Assembly (NCBI GenBank): GCA_015233655.1
Contig: JADFXI010000001.1
Coordinates: forward strand, 1 to 64,000
Reading direction: 5' to 3'
DNA from: Nitrospirota bacterium
GTDB lineage: Bacteria; Nitrospirota; Thermodesulfovibrionia; Thermodesulfovibrionales; Dissulfurispiraceae
Length of the DNA stretch: 64,000 bases
Of the stretch, positions 26,144 through 37,609 are shown in pieces; within the stretch, counting starts at the first letter, position 1; the number at the start of each line of letters is the position of its first letter. The notes beneath the pieces were generated by a model. The model worked only from the letters and a program-made list of their open reading frames with translations, did not search any database and was not told the DNA's origin. The position numbers and the translations under genes are program-made.

Positions 26144-26896
26144 ATGGGTTTCATTAGTCACTGGCACTTCAGTTTCGATGCACTATCTGATCCCGTTTTA
26201 TTACTGGACAAGAATAATACGGTCATGAGAACCAACCCTGCCTATACCCGGACCTTTAATATAAGTCCTGGGGATGCTATAGATAAAAAATCCTTTTCAA
26301 TTGCCGGGCCGTTTTTTGATGAATCAGTAAAATCCGAACAAGGACGCACAAAAGAAGTATTTGAGCCGGAGTCGGGATTATACCTGGAAATCATGTCGCT
26401 TCCCGTTCTTGACAACGTGGGCGAACAGGAAGGGACGCTTATATTTATAAGAAATGTGACCGATCTCAAGAGGTACGAACAGGAGAGAGAGGCCCTTTAT
26501 TTTGATCTGCGGGAAGCGCTCGCCAAAGTCAGGCAACTGAGCGGCATGTTGCCTATTTGCAGATCGTGCAAGAAAATCAGGGACGATAAAAGCTACTGGA
26601 ACCAGATTGAGTCGTATCTTCTTGGACGCTCAGAGCCTGAGTTGGGGCATGGGGTCTGCCCTGAATGTCTTGAGAAGATCTATCCTGAATATCACGAAGA
26701 GAAATGTTGGGAGCACCTGAAATGCGGACAGGAAATCGACAAAACATGCCCTGTAGTGCTTCTTGAAGCCGGCAGATCATGCTGGAGCGTATCACGTACT
26801 TTATGCGGGGGGCAAAGACAGGAGGAGTCTTCCACGAAATTGCCGTTATGTATGAAATGTGACTTTTTTATAAAGTTGAATCGCGGCGAAATTTAA
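26144..26896 (+). CDS. PAS-domain protein with two cysteine clusters (two-CW domain)
   Basis: 250-residue soluble protein. A PAS domain (about 8-108, DALSDPVLLLDKNN to IFIRNVTDL) is followed by a short coiled linker. Next comes a motif often found at the end of bacterial sensor proteins: GMLPICRSCKKIRDDKSYW to HGVCPECLEKIYPE (CxxC pairs near 139-142 and 172-175). A second cysteine-rich part (about 186-246) has KCWEHLKC, CPVV, GRSCW, CGG and CMKCDF, matching two-CW domains. There is no kinase or DNA-binding part, so it may be a metal- or redox-dependent sensor. The frame could also start at TTG 26138; TATACT at 26132-26137 sits directly upstream. Confidence 0.75.
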   Translation: MGFISHWHFSFDALSDPVLLLDKNNTVMRTNPAYTRTFNISPGDAIDKKSFSIAGPFFDESVKSEQGRTKEVFEPESGLYLEIMSLPVLDNVGEQEGTLIFIRNVTDLKRYEQEREALYFDLREALAKVRQLSGMLPICRSCKKIRDDKSYWNQIESYLLGRSEPELGHGVCPECLEKIYPEYHEEKCWEHLKCGQEIDKTCPVVLLEAGRSCWSVSRTLCGGQRQEESSTKLPLCMKCDFFIKLNRGEI

Positions 26897-26903
26897 CCGA
26901 ATA

Positions 26904-27314
26904 CTACTTGGCCGATCTTTTTTCCGCTACCTGGATGCGTATCGTCGACCTCTCAATAGCGGCAGTGGCCCGGGCAAAGTCAACCTTCTCAGCCTGCTGC
27001 AGCCGCTCTTCCGCCCGTTTCCTTGCGGCAAGGGCCCTTTCAACGTCTATGTCCTCGGCCCTCTCGGCGCTGTCGGCAAGCACTACTACCTTGTTGAACG
27101 TCACTTCAGCGTATCCGGAACTGACAAAAACATATTCTGTTTTGCCGTCTCTCTTTATAATCAGCATTCCTGTTCTCAGAGTAGTGATAAACGGCACATG
27201 ACCCGGCAGCACGCCGAATTCGCCCTCGCTGCCGGCAGCTGTAAGCTCATCAACATCCTCGCTCAGTATGAGACCGTAAGGCGTAACAACGTCCAAGCGT
27301 ATCTTGTCATCCAT
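26904..27314 (-). CDS. atpC: ATP synthase epsilon subunit
   Basis: 136-residue F1 central-stalk subunit. N-terminal beta-barrel (LDVVTPYGLILSEDVDELTAAGSEGEFGVLPGH is the classic opening) and a C-terminal helical hairpin (ERALAARKRAEERLQQ) that can inhibit ATP hydrolysis. Last gene of the ATP synthase operon, 26 bases after atpD and convergent with the PAS gene 7 bases away. Confidence 0.96.
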   Translation of the reverse strand: MDDKIRLDVVTPYGLILSEDVDELTAAGSEGEFGVLPGHVPFITTLRTGMLIIKRDGKTEYVFVSSGYAEVTFNKVVVLADSAERAEDIDVERALAARKRAEERLQQAEKVDFARATAAIERSTIRIQVAEKRSAK

Positions 27315-27340
27315 CTCAAACTCCTATTAATAAGCTCAGC

Positions 27341-29669
<2,329 letters not shown>

Positions 29670-29680
29670 TATTTATACCT

Positions 29681-31189
29681 CTACGCGACAAATCCTTTTT
29701 TGAATTCTGTTATGGCGCTCGCCAGTTTCTCTTTCATTGCATCATCAATCGCCTTCTTATCCTTGAGTTCATTGCGCAGGTCGTTTTTCTTGTCCCTGAT
29801 GAACCTGATGAATTCGGCCTCAAACTTCTTTAAAGCTTCCACAGCTACATCATCGAGGTGGCCCTGCGACCCGGCAAAAAGAATCATGATCTGGTCCTCG
29901 ACAGGCAATGGCACATACTGGTCCTGTTTAAGGATCTCGACCATCCTCTTTCCTCTCTCGATCTGTGCCAGCGTGGACTTGTCGAGGTCTGAACCGAACT
30001 GCGCAAATGCGGCAAGCTCTCTGAACTGGGCCAGATCGAGCCTGAGCGTTCCGGCAACCTGCTTCATGGCCTTGGTCTGCGCCGAGCTTCCGACACGACT
30101 GACAGAGAGACCTACGTTGACAGCAGGCCTGACGCCTGCATAGAAGAGGTCAGGTTCAAGATAAATCTGTCCGTCCGTAATCGAAATAACATTTGTCGGG
30201 ATATAAGCGGAAACGTCGCCCGCCTGTGTCTCGATTATTGGAAGAGCGGTAAGAGAGCCTCCACCGAGTTCGTCGCTCAGTTTAGCAGCCCTTTCCAGCA
30301 GTCTCGAATGAAGATAGAAGACATCGCCGGGAAACGCCTCGCGTCCCGGTGGACGTCTCAGTATGAGAGAAAGCTGTCTGTATGAAGTGGACTGCTTGCT
30401 CAAATCATCATATATAATCAGCGCATGTTTCTTATTGTCCCTGAAATACTCTCCGAGCGCACATCCTGTATAAGGCGCGATATACTGAAGAGGGGCGGGC
30501 TCGCTGGCAGTTGCGGAAACCACAATGGTATGTTCCATGGCCCCGTACTGCTCCAGGGTCTTGACAACGCGCGCAACGCTCGCCCTTTTCTGGCCGATCG
30601 CAACATAGATGCAAATGACATCGCCGCCCTTCTGGTTGATGATGGCATCAAGAGCGATTGCCGTCTTTCCTGTCTGGCGGTCGCCGATAATCAACTCTCT
30701 CTGTCCCCTTCCTACGGGGATCATGGCATCGATTGCCTTTATTCCGGTCTGAAGCGGCTCGCGCACAGGCTGCCTGTCGACGATACCGGGAGCGACGACA
30801 TCGACAATGCGGCTCGTCTTCGCATTGATAGGGCCCTTTCCATCGATAGGCTGTCCTATTGCGTTAACTACCCTGCCTATCATCTCCTCGCCGGCAGGTA
30901 CCGACATGATCTTTCCGGTCCTTTTGACGACATCGCCTTCCTTTATCAGAGTATCCTCGCCGAAAAGGACCGACCCAACCATGTCTTCTTCAAGGTTGAG
31001 CGCCATGCCAAATACATTATTGGGAAATTCAAGAAGCTCGGACGTCATGCAGTTGTCGAGCCCGTAAATCCTGGCTATACCATCGCCTACGCCGACAACG
31101 ACGCCCACTTCGCTGACATCGACTCGCTTCTCGAAATCGGTTATCTGTTTCTTCAGATACTCGCTAATCTCATCTACCTTGATTTCCAT
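29681..31189 (-). CDS. atpA: ATP synthase alpha subunit
   Basis: 502-residue non-catalytic nucleotide-binding F1 subunit. P-loop GDRQTGKTA near 169-177, [34 protein letters not shown], and the signature [14 protein letters not shown] are all present. Full length. Starts 4 bases after atpH stop. Confidence 0.98.
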   Translation of the reverse strand: MEIKVDEISEYLKKQITDFEKRVDVSEVGVVVGVGDGIARIYGLDNCMTSELLEFPNNVFGMALNLEEDMVGSVLFGEDTLIKEGDVVKRTGKIMSVPAGEEMIGRVVNAIGQPIDGKGPINAKTSRIVDVVAPGIVDRQPVREPLQTGIKAIDAMIPVGRGQRELIIGDRQTGKTAIALDAIINQKGGDVICIYVAIGQKRASVARVVKTLEQYGAMEHTIVVSATASEPAPLQYIAPYTGCALGEYFRDNKKHALIIYDDLSKQSTSYRQLSLILRRPPGREAFPGDVFYLHSRLLERAAKLSDELGGGSLTALPIIETQAGDVSAYIPTNVISITDGQIYLEPDLFYAGVRPAVNVGLSVSRVGSSAQTKAMKQVAGTLRLDLAQFRELAAFAQFGSDLDKSTLAQIERGKRMVEILKQDQYVPLPVEDQIMILFAGSQGHLDDVAVEALKKFEAEFIRFIRDKKNDLRNELKDKKAIDDAMKEKLASAITEFKKGFVA

Positions 31190-31193
31190 GCAA

Positions 31194-31733
31194 TCACCCC
31201 TTTATAAGCTTATCTCTTAAAAGCCCCAACTGGCCCTTTATACTGCTGTCATACATGGTACTGCCCACCTTTATCCTCACACCGCCCAGTAGCGACGGGT
31301 CCACTACAAACTCAAGGTCTATGTCACGGCCTGTAATATGCTTCAACGACTCTGACAACTGTGCCGCATAGTCCTTGCCTATCTCGACCGGAGTCGTCAC
31401 CAAAGCCTTTGATCTCTTCTTGATCTCAAAGTACTGTGACTGTATGTCCGTTATGATCCCGGACAATGCCCCGATGGTTCCGGATTCTACAAGATAAATA
31501 AGATACTTGGAGACGGTATCAGACATGCCGAGTTTGCCGCTTATGTATGAAATTACTTTGCCGCTTTCGTCCCTGCTGAAAACCGGGCTCGTCATAAGGT
31601 TTCTGAAACTCTTGTCTTTGTCCATTAAAATTGAAACTGCACTCAACTGTTCGATTCCCTGCGGCACTTCTTTTAAATCTACTGCACTCAAGAATTGCTT
31701 AGCGTAGCGTTTGACACCTTTGAGCTTTTTCAA
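31194..31733 (-). CDS. atpH: ATP synthase delta subunit
   Basis: 179-residue peripheral-stalk subunit linking alpha3beta3 to the b dimer. N-terminal helical bundle ([27 protein letters not shown]) and C-terminal [25 protein letters not shown] are the OSCP/delta pattern. The start overlaps the b-subunit stop by four bases. Confidence 0.94.
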   Translation of the reverse strand: MKKLKGVKRYAKQFLSAVDLKEVPQGIEQLSAVSILMDKDKSFRNLMTSPVFSRDESGKVISYISGKLGMSDTVSKYLIYLVESGTIGALSGIITDIQSQYFEIKKRSKALVTTPVEIGKDYAAQLSESLKHITGRDIDLEFVVDPSLLGGVRIKVGSTMYDSSIKGQLGLLRDKLIKG

Positions 31734-32308
31734 TTTTTACCCTCTAATAATTTCAGTGATGCCTTCAGAAGCTTTTCCTGGTCCTCTTTGGTAATTCTGG
31801 ATTTAATCTTCTCTTCTGCAAGCTGCATTGCGGCCTCTACCGCTTCTGCTTTGATGATATCCTTTGCCTTTTTGACCTCATAATCGATATTGGACTTTGC
31901 CTGTTCGAGTATCTTAGCAGCAAGCCGCTCGCCTTCTTCAATAAGCCGGGCCTTCTCTGATTCACCTGAAGTCACTGCAGCCGCTTTGATTTCCTCTACT
32001 TCCCTGTCCTTGAGCTTGAGCCGTTCCTCAACTTCAGCCAATGCCTTTGCAGCAAGCGCTTTGGCCTCCTGGGCCTCCTGAATGCTCTTCTCGATCAACG
32101 CTTTCCTCTGCTGGAAATAGTCTTTAAGCGGTTTCCCCGCAAATTTGACGAGTATGAAAACCAGGATACCGAAATTGAGTATGCGCCATACCCATTCCAT
32201 AGGGGACCCGCCGCCGTGTTCACCGCCTTCCTCCGCAGCAAAGACCTGAACAGAGATAGCCAACAGCCAGCAGCCGGTAGCCAGTAGCCGGAATCTTATG
32301 TTCTTCAT
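31730..32308 (-). CDS. atpF: ATP synthase subunit b with signal-peptide-like N terminus
   Basis: 192-residue peripheral-stalk subunit. A signal-peptide-like stretch (about 1-25, ending QVFAAEE) is followed by a Gly/His-rich linker, the membrane segment WVWRILNFGILVFILVKFAG (about 39-58) and a long charged coiled coil (FQQRKALIEKS to the end). DNA coding for the hydrophobic core of the leader consists of five 7-base tandem units (32255-32289), so a gain or loss of one would shift frame. It overlaps b' by 4 and delta by 4 bases. Confidence 0.9.
   Translation of the reverse strand: MKNIRFRLLATGCWLLAISVQVFAAEEGGEHGGGSPMEWVWRILNFGILVFILVKFAGKPLKDYFQQRKALIEKSIQEAQEAKALAAKALAEVEERLKLKDREVEEIKAAAVTSGESEKARLIEEGERLAAKILEQAKSNIDYEVKKAKDIIKAEAVEAAMQLAEEKIKSRITKEDQEKLLKASLKLLEGKN
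32255..32289 (-). repeat. Five-unit heptanucleotide tandem repeat inside atpF
   Basis: On the minus strand five 7-base units follow each other exactly: GGCTACT, GGCTACC, GGCTGCT, GGCTGTT and GGCTATC. They encode residues in the LLATGCWLLAIS part of the b-subunit leader. The GGCT core is invariant and the last three bases vary. Seven is not a multiple of three, so slippage would change frame. Confidence 0.8.
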
Positions 32309-32724
32309 GATTTCACCAGTTTTCCGACTATCTCTTCAGAGAACTTGTCGATGTCGGCTTTCAAAGCAGTCCTTGCTTTGTCTGCCTCGGCCTGCAATTC
32401 CTTCCTTGCCTGCTCGATCATCGCTACGGCCTGGGCTTCAGTCTTTGATAATGTGTCCTTCTGCACACCCTGGCCCTGCTCTCTCAGGGAATTAAATGTC
32501 GCTTTCGCCATATTTTTAGCTGCGGACAATTCGGCATTCATTTTTACAATCGCATCGTCCTTACGCACCGTCATGGCTTTCGCCTCATCAAGTGCGCCTG
32601 CGGTCGCCCCCTGCCTCTCCTTCATTATTTTTGCGAGGGGCTGGAAAAGGATTATGTTAAGTATAAAAAGAAGAACAAGAAAATTGGCGAGCAGTACAAA
32701 GAACCATTGGTTGAACTCTAACAT
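32305..32724 (-). CDS. atpF': ATP synthase subunit b'
   Basis: 139-residue second b-type stalk subunit. A single N-terminal membrane helix (QWFFVLLANFLVLLFILNII) is followed by coiled coil with ATAGALDEAKAM and many alanines. It has no leader peptide, unlike the following b. A b/b' pair is found in photosynthetic bacteria and several non-photosynthetic lineages. First gene of the operon; the a and c subunits (atpB, atpE) are not here. Confidence 0.9.
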   Translation of the reverse strand: MLEFNQWFFVLLANFLVLLFILNIILFQPLAKIMKERQGATAGALDEAKAMTVRKDDAIVKMNAELSAAKNMAKATFNSLREQGQGVQKDTLSKTEAQAVAMIEQARKELQAEADKARTALKADIDKFSEEIVGKLVKS

Positions 32725-32765
32725 GTTTTCACCTTTTAATATGATCTCTTACGACATTGAGAAGA

Positions 32766-32796
32766 AAGATACCATACAATTGTACATATTTGTCAA
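32766..32796 (-). promoter_or_regulatory. Putative promoter of the ATP synthase operon
   Basis: On the minus strand a perfect TTGACA (plus 32791-32796) precedes TATCTT (plus 32766-32771) with a 19-base spacer, or GTATCT with 17. The spacer contains the palindrome TACAATTGTA (32775-32784). It lies about 40 bases upstream of the b' start in an AT-rich gap. Confidence 0.45.
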
Positions 32797-32837
32797 GAAT
32801 TTCCCTAAATTTTTTCTTATAACAATATAAAGAAAAA

Positions 32838-33956
32838 TCAAGCCCGGACCCCTTTTATACAACTTATCATCAATTCAGCGGCAATTTGTATTTCTGCTGC
32901 AGTATTATCTTTGCCAGTGCTCAGCCTGAACGATCCCAATGCATCGGCATCAGGAATCCCCATCGCCTTTAAAACCGGAGACGGTATACGGGAGCCTGCA
33001 TGACATGCAGAGCCTGCTGATAAAGCGATCTTGTCGTGCAGCCGTGCGATAATGTCTTCAGCTATAATACCCTTCAATGATACATTCAACGTATTCGGAA
33101 GCCTAAGTTCATGGTGCCCGTTCAGCTTTAGCTCCAGCCCCGCTGCGAGCAGTGAATAAAGAGTGTCCCTCAACTCAAGCATATGCGCATATCGGTCCGC
33201 CAATTTCAGCGCCGATGCCTCGCATGCCTTTCCGAGGCCGGCAATGAGAGGTGTGTTTTCTGTGCCCGGTCTGAGTCCCCGTTCATGTCCGGCACCGAAC
33301 AACACAGGCATCAGCTGGACCCCGTCCCTTACATAAAGGGCCCCTGTACCCTTCGGCCCGTAGAACTTATGCGAAACAATTGTAAGCATATCGACCATCA
33401 AGTGAGCCACATTTACTTCCACTTTACCCATGCTCTGCGCCGCATCAGAATGGAAATGAACGCCGGCGGTACGGGCAATGCGTCCAATCTCCTCGATCGG
33501 CTGTAATACCCCGGTCTCGTTGTTGGCATGCATGACCGTAATAAGTATCGTGTCCTTCCGCAATGCGGCCCTGACCGTTTCAGGCGAAACAATGCCCCCA
33601 GTATCGACAGGCATGTATGTCACATGAAATCCATTTTTCTCAAGCCATCTGACAGGATTCAGGACCGAGGGATGCTCAATTACAGAGGTTATTATGTGCC
33701 CTTTTTGATAACGGTAAGCTGTCCCGATAATGGCAAGATTATTGGATTCGGTCCCACCGGACGTAAAAACAATTTCTGAGGGACCCGAGCCTATTGAAGA
33801 GGCGACCTGTTGCCTGGCCTTATCAATTATCGCTTTTGCAGCAATTCCGATGTCATGGCTGCTCGATGGATTGCCGAAATAAGGAAAAGCCCCGATAATC
33901 GCTTCTTTTACTTCCGCATCAAGCGGCGTGGTGGCATTATGGTCAAGGTAAATCAT
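32838..33956 (-). CDS. Cysteine desulfurase family protein (NifS/IscS class)
   Basis: 372-residue PLP enzyme taking sulfur from cysteine for Fe-S cluster or thiolation pathways. MIYLDHNATTPLD start, TSGGTESNNLAI, HANNETGVLQPI, SHKFYGPKGTGALYVR with the PLP lysine, and SAGSACHAGS with the catalytic Cys are conserved. The loop round the Cys is the long IscS/NifS type. Its ATG overlaps the rapZ stop by one base (TGATG). No iscU or thiI is adjacent, so the sulfur acceptor is unknown. Confidence 0.92.
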   Translation of the reverse strand: MIYLDHNATTPLDAEVKEAIIGAFPYFGNPSSSHDIGIAAKAIIDKARQQVASSIGSGPSEIVFTSGGTESNNLAIIGTAYRYQKGHIITSVIEHPSVLNPVRWLEKNGFHVTYMPVDTGGIVSPETVRAALRKDTILITVMHANNETGVLQPIEEIGRIARTAGVHFHSDAAQSMGKVEVNVAHLMVDMLTIVSHKFYGPKGTGALYVRDGVQLMPVLFGAGHERGLRPGTENTPLIAGLGKACEASALKLADRYAHMLELRDTLYSLLAAGLELKLNGHHELRLPNTLNVSLKGIIAEDIIARLHDKIALSAGSACHAGSRIPSPVLKAMGIPDADALGSFRLSTGKDNTAAEIQIAAELMISCIKGVRA

Positions 33957-34831
33957 CAGGAGTCGATGTCCCTGTGTACTATGTTTACAGACAGGTTGAA
34001 TTTTGAGTCAAGGCCCTTTGCCAATTGCTCCACTATGGCAGGAGAACGGTGCCTGCCGCCGGTGCAGCCTATCCCGATTGTGAGATAACTTCTGCCCTCT
34101 TTCATATAATGCGGCAGCAGAAAATCGAGCAGCCCGGTGACGTGAGCGAAAAATTCCACGGTCTCGTCATGCTTCAGCACAAACTCAGCAACAGCGCTAT
34201 CCGTGCCCTTTAGCGGCTTCAGCTCTGCTATGAAGTACGGGTTAGGCAAAAACCTGACATCGAAAAGGAGGTCCAGGTCCTGCGGCGCCCCGTGCTTGAA
34301 GCCAAAAGAAATTATAGTGACATTCATGCCTCCCGTAGACGCGCCGACTGCATACGTGGATGTGATGCGGTGGCGCAGCTGATGCGGAGTGAAGTTGGAA
34401 GTGTCCATTATAAAGTCTGCTGTGTCCCTGATGACCGCAAGGAGCCTTCGTTCCTCATCTATAGCCTTTTCAAGGTTCATCTCTCCGCTTATAGGCACCA
34501 TGGGATGGGGCCGTCTGGTCTCCTTGAATCGGCGCAGCATGACCTCTTTTTCAGCTTCAAGAAACAGTATCCTGATATTGTATTGGCTCTTCAAAGATCG
34601 AATGGCCAGGTATGCGCCTGAAAGAAAGACGTGCTCCCTGATATCGATGCCGACGCCTATTTTCCTGATGTTATCCGAGGTCTTTATGGTGGAGAGAAAA
34701 GGGCCTATTAGTGTTAACGGAAGATTGTCTATACAAAAATATCCTGCATCCTCAAGGGCCCTCAGGGCCACGGTTTTACCCGCCCCCGAAAGCCCGCTTA
34801 CTATTATGACCTCTATTGGAGAGGCATCCAT
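33956..34831 (-). CDS. rapZ: RNase adapter / nucleotide-binding protein RapZ
   Basis: 291-residue P-loop protein. Walker A is SGLSGAGKT near 12-20; RRPHPM and the C-terminal domain with IGCTGGRHRSPAIVEQL, which binds small RNA and GlcN6P in E. coli, are present. In E. coli it controls glucosamine-6-phosphate synthase via GlmZ. Directly abuts hpf with no gap, as in the classic rpoN cluster; the ptsN gene usual there is missing. Confidence 0.94.
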   Translation of the reverse strand: MDASPIEVIIVSGLSGAGKTVALRALEDAGYFCIDNLPLTLIGPFLSTIKTSDNIRKIGVGIDIREHVFLSGAYLAIRSLKSQYNIRILFLEAEKEVMLRRFKETRRPHPMVPISGEMNLEKAIDEERRLLAVIRDTADFIMDTSNFTPHQLRHRITSTYAVGASTGGMNVTIISFGFKHGAPQDLDLLFDVRFLPNPYFIAELKPLKGTDSAVAEFVLKHDETVEFFAHVTGLLDFLLPHYMKEGRSYLTIGIGCTGGRHRSPAIVEQLAKGLDSKFNLSVNIVHRDIDS

Positions 34832-35350
34832 CTATTTGGCAGGTTCTATCAACCCATAGTTCCCGTCATCACGGCGATATACGACATTGATGTCGCCGCT
34901 CCTTTCATTGGTAAAAACAAAAAAATTCTTGTCCAGAAGTTCCATCTGATTGACAGCTTCTTCGGAACTCATAGGCTTCATATCGAAGCGTTTCTGTTTT
35001 ATTATGGAAACAGGCTCCTTGCCGCCCGCTCCCGGCATCTCCACGCTTTTCTTTTCACCTTTGCGGTAATCGTGCTGTTTCTCCTTAAATTTGACTACCT
35101 GCTTTTCGAGCTTCTCCACCACCTGATCGATAGCGGAATATACTTCGCCGGTTTTCCCTTCGGCCTGGATCATGACTCCGTTTACTTTCAGAAGCACCTC
35201 AGCCTTATGACTGAACTTCTCGACGCTCAGGGTCACAACAGCTTCGGAGATATTCGACACATACTTATCGAACCTCCCGATCTTCTCCTCGGCATAACTC
35301 CTCAATGCAGGTGTTATCTCCATATGACGGCCATTGACAATAACGTTCAT
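34832..35350 (-). CDS. hpf: Ribosome hibernation promoting factor, long form
   Basis: 172-residue long-type HPF. An N-terminal beta-alpha-beta domain (MNVIVNGRHMEITPALRSYAE) binds the decoding region. A linker then leads to a C-terminal dimerisation domain (about 115-172, RFDMKPMSSEEAVNQMELLDKNFFVFTNE) that pairs 70S ribosomes into inactive 100S particles. Follows rpoN by 15 bases. Confidence 0.95.
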   Translation of the reverse strand: MNVIVNGRHMEITPALRSYAEEKIGRFDKYVSNISEAVVTLSVEKFSHKAEVLLKVNGVMIQAEGKTGEVYSAIDQVVEKLEKQVVKFKEKQHDYRKGEKKSVEMPGAGGKEPVSIIKQKRFDMKPMSSEEAVNQMELLDKNFFVFTNERSGDINVVYRRDDGNYGLIEPAK

Positions 35351-35365
35351 GCTCTTTCCTCCCTT

Positions 35366-36808
35366 TTATTCATATCTTTTTCTCTGATTCTGCGGCGGGA
35401 TTCTCAGTTCCTCCCGGTATTTCGCAACGGTCCTCCGCGCTATATTTATGTTCTGTTCTTTAAGTTTGTCCACGATCATCTGATCGCTCAGGGGATGTTT
35501 CACGTCCTCCTCGGTTATCGTTTTCTTAATGAGGTCTTTAACCAAAGTCGAGGATATATCGCCTGTGTCCGACTGGATTGAGCTGCTGAAGAAAAACCTG
35601 AAACTGTACACACCGTGATCGCAGGCAAGGAATTTGTTGGATGTGACCCTGCTGATAGTACTCTCATGCATGCCGATATCCACTGCCACATCCTTCAGGT
35701 TCAGAGGCTTCAGGCTCTGAATGCCCATGTCAAAGAAATCGCCCTGGAACTTGAGGATACTTGCGGAAACCTTATAAATAGTCTTGTTCCTCTGGTCAAG
35801 GCTCTTGATCAGCTCGCTGGCCCTCTTAAGCTTCTCCCGCAAGAATTCCATTTCTTCCTTTGTGAACTGTTCCTTTCTCGCAATCAGCTTGCGATAACCG
35901 CTGTTAAGGACCAATTTCGGCATCCCATCTTCATTGAGTACTATCTGATAACCCTCATCCGTCTTGCTTATAAATACGTCAGGTACCACGTAATTCGTAT
36001 CAGTGCTCGAAAAAATCCTGCCGGGCCGCGGCTCCAGCCCCTCGATTATTTTAACCGCAGCCATTATCTCATCCATTGACGTATTGAAAAGCTTCACAAG
36101 GAGGCTGTATTTTTTCCGTTCCAGACAATCCATGTGATCACTCACAATCTTTCCAACGACTGTCTGGCCCAGACCCAGATAATCAAGCTGCAGCAGCAGA
36201 CATTCCTTGAGGTTCCGCGCACCTACGCCCTGCGGATCAAATGTTTGAACGAGCGCAACCGCTGCTCCAACGGTCTCGCTGTCCGTATGCAGGGCTGAAG
36301 CCAGTTCCTCATCCGGGACCCTGAGATAGCCGTCTTCATCTATATTGCCTATGACCGCCTCAGCCGTCTTCCTGACCTCATCGTCCGAATTGCACAATCT
36401 CAGTTGCCACAACAAATGATCGTAAAGGTCAGGCTTTTTTGTATAAAACAGTTCATACGAGGGCTGCTCATCAATGCCTGGCGAGAAATAGCCGAGGTCT
36501 CTTCCATCGCTGCTCCGCTCATCAAAATAATCATCGACTCCGATGCTGGTAAGATTATCAAAAGATATCTCTGTATCAGAGTTGTCGTCGGAAACCGCGA
36601 CAGGCGGTTCTTCTTCAGGATACGCTTCAGCTTCAGCTTCCGGTTCTTCGAGTGATTCTTCAAGAAAAGGATTATCTACAAGCTCCTGGTTCAGCACCTG
36701 GGCGAGTTCAAGCTGGGGCATCTGCAGCAGCTTGATCGCCTGTTGCAACTGTGGCGTGAGGATCAGCTTCTGTGAAAGTCTGAGGTCAAGCCTGTTTTCC
36801 AGAGCCAT
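35366..36808 (-). CDS. rpoN: RNA polymerase sigma-54 factor
   Basis: 480-residue sigma-54. N-terminal region I (LDLRLSQKLILTPQLQQAIKLLQ, split) binds activators. An acidic region II follows, then core-binding LCNSDDEVRKTAEAVIGNIDEDGYL, and the C-terminal RpoN box ARRTVAKYR, which contacts the -24 element. It starts by a one-base overlap with the lptB stop (TAATG). Activators are not in the window. Confidence 0.97.
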   Translation of the reverse strand: MALENRLDLRLSQKLILTPQLQQAIKLLQMPQLELAQVLNQELVDNPFLEESLEEPEAEAEAYPEEEPPVAVSDDNSDTEISFDNLTSIGVDDYFDERSSDGRDLGYFSPGIDEQPSYELFYTKKPDLYDHLLWQLRLCNSDDEVRKTAEAVIGNIDEDGYLRVPDEELASALHTDSETVGAAVALVQTFDPQGVGARNLKECLLLQLDYLGLGQTVVGKIVSDHMDCLERKKYSLLVKLFNTSMDEIMAAVKIIEGLEPRPGRIFSSTDTNYVVPDVFISKTDEGYQIVLNEDGMPKLVLNSGYRKLIARKEQFTKEEMEFLREKLKRASELIKSLDQRNKTIYKVSASILKFQGDFFDMGIQSLKPLNLKDVAVDIGMHESTISRVTSNKFLACDHGVYSFRFFFSSSIQSDTGDISSTLVKDLIKKTITEEDVKHPLSDQMIVDKLKEQNINIARRTVAKYREELRIPPQNQRKRYE

Positions 36809-37551
36809 TAGAGCCTGAATTCCTCCCCGAGATACGCTTCCTTAACAGCAGGATTATTGATAAGCTCGTCCGGCATGCCTTCAGCCAGGATCGAGCCGTT
36901 GTTTATTATATAGGCCCTATCTGTTATGGAAAGGGTCTCTCTAACGTTATGGTCGGTTATCAATATCCCGAGTTCCTTAGACTTTAAATAGTTGAGCATC
37001 TTCTTCAGTTCTATTATCGCAATCGGGTCGATGCCGGCAAATGGTTCGTCAAACAACATAAATGTGGGTTTAAGCGCTATCGCCCTTGCAATCTCGGCGC
37101 GGCGCCTCTCTCCCCCGGACAACCGATAGCCGTCCCTGTCGGCAAACTCTTTAAGATTGAACTCTTCGAGCAATCTTTCGACTTCTCCCTCCATATCAGA
37201 CTTCGACCCTCCGTTTTCTCCTGCGCCCTTGATCTCCAGGACCGCCCTCAGATTATCTCTTACCGTCAACTTTCTGAATATAGATGGTTCCTGCGGGAGG
37301 TATCCCATTCCCTTTCTCGCTCTCTTGTACATAGGCAAACCCTGGATGTCTTCGCCGTCAAGCATGATGCTTCCTTGCTCGGGATTTATCATACCAACAA
37401 CCATATAAAAAGTTGTAGTTTTCCCCGCGCCGTTGGGACCCAGGAGTCCAACGATTTCGCCTGTATTAAGCGAAATATTGATGTCCTTTACTACATATCT
37501 CTTCCCGTAAGCCTTCGCCAGGTCCTTGATTTCAAGAATATGCCGTTTCAT
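36808..37551 (-). CDS. lptB: LPS export ABC transporter ATPase
   Basis: 247-residue ATPase that powers LPS extraction by LptFG. Walker A GPNGAGKTT, signature LSGGERRRAEIARA, Walker B FMLFDEPFAGIDP, and H-loop ITDHNV are complete. Part of the lptC-lptA-lptB-rpoN set; lptF and lptG are not in this window. Confidence 0.97.
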   Translation of the reverse strand: MKRHILEIKDLAKAYGKRYVVKDINISLNTGEIVGLLGPNGAGKTTTFYMVVGMINPEQGSIMLDGEDIQGLPMYKRARKGMGYLPQEPSIFRKLTVRDNLRAVLEIKGAGENGGSKSDMEGEVERLLEEFNLKEFADRDGYRLSGGERRRAEIARAIALKPTFMLFDEPFAGIDPIAIIELKKMLNYLKSKELGILITDHNVRETLSITDRAYIINNGSILAEGMPDELINNPAVKEAYLGEEFRL

Positions 37552-37609
37552 AAGTGTTTATTCAATACTCAGCCTTAGAAAATAATATTGAAAGGGGGGC
37601 GTCTCCGCT

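Noticed and set aside
26155-26180. TGGCAC resembling a sigma-54 -24 element near rpoN-dependent promoters
   Set aside because: No matching -12 TTGC at the right spacing, and it lies inside the PAS coding region.
30425-31207. 260-residue plus-strand frame
   Set aside because: Fully antisense to atpA, with no recognisable motif; a by-product of codon bias.
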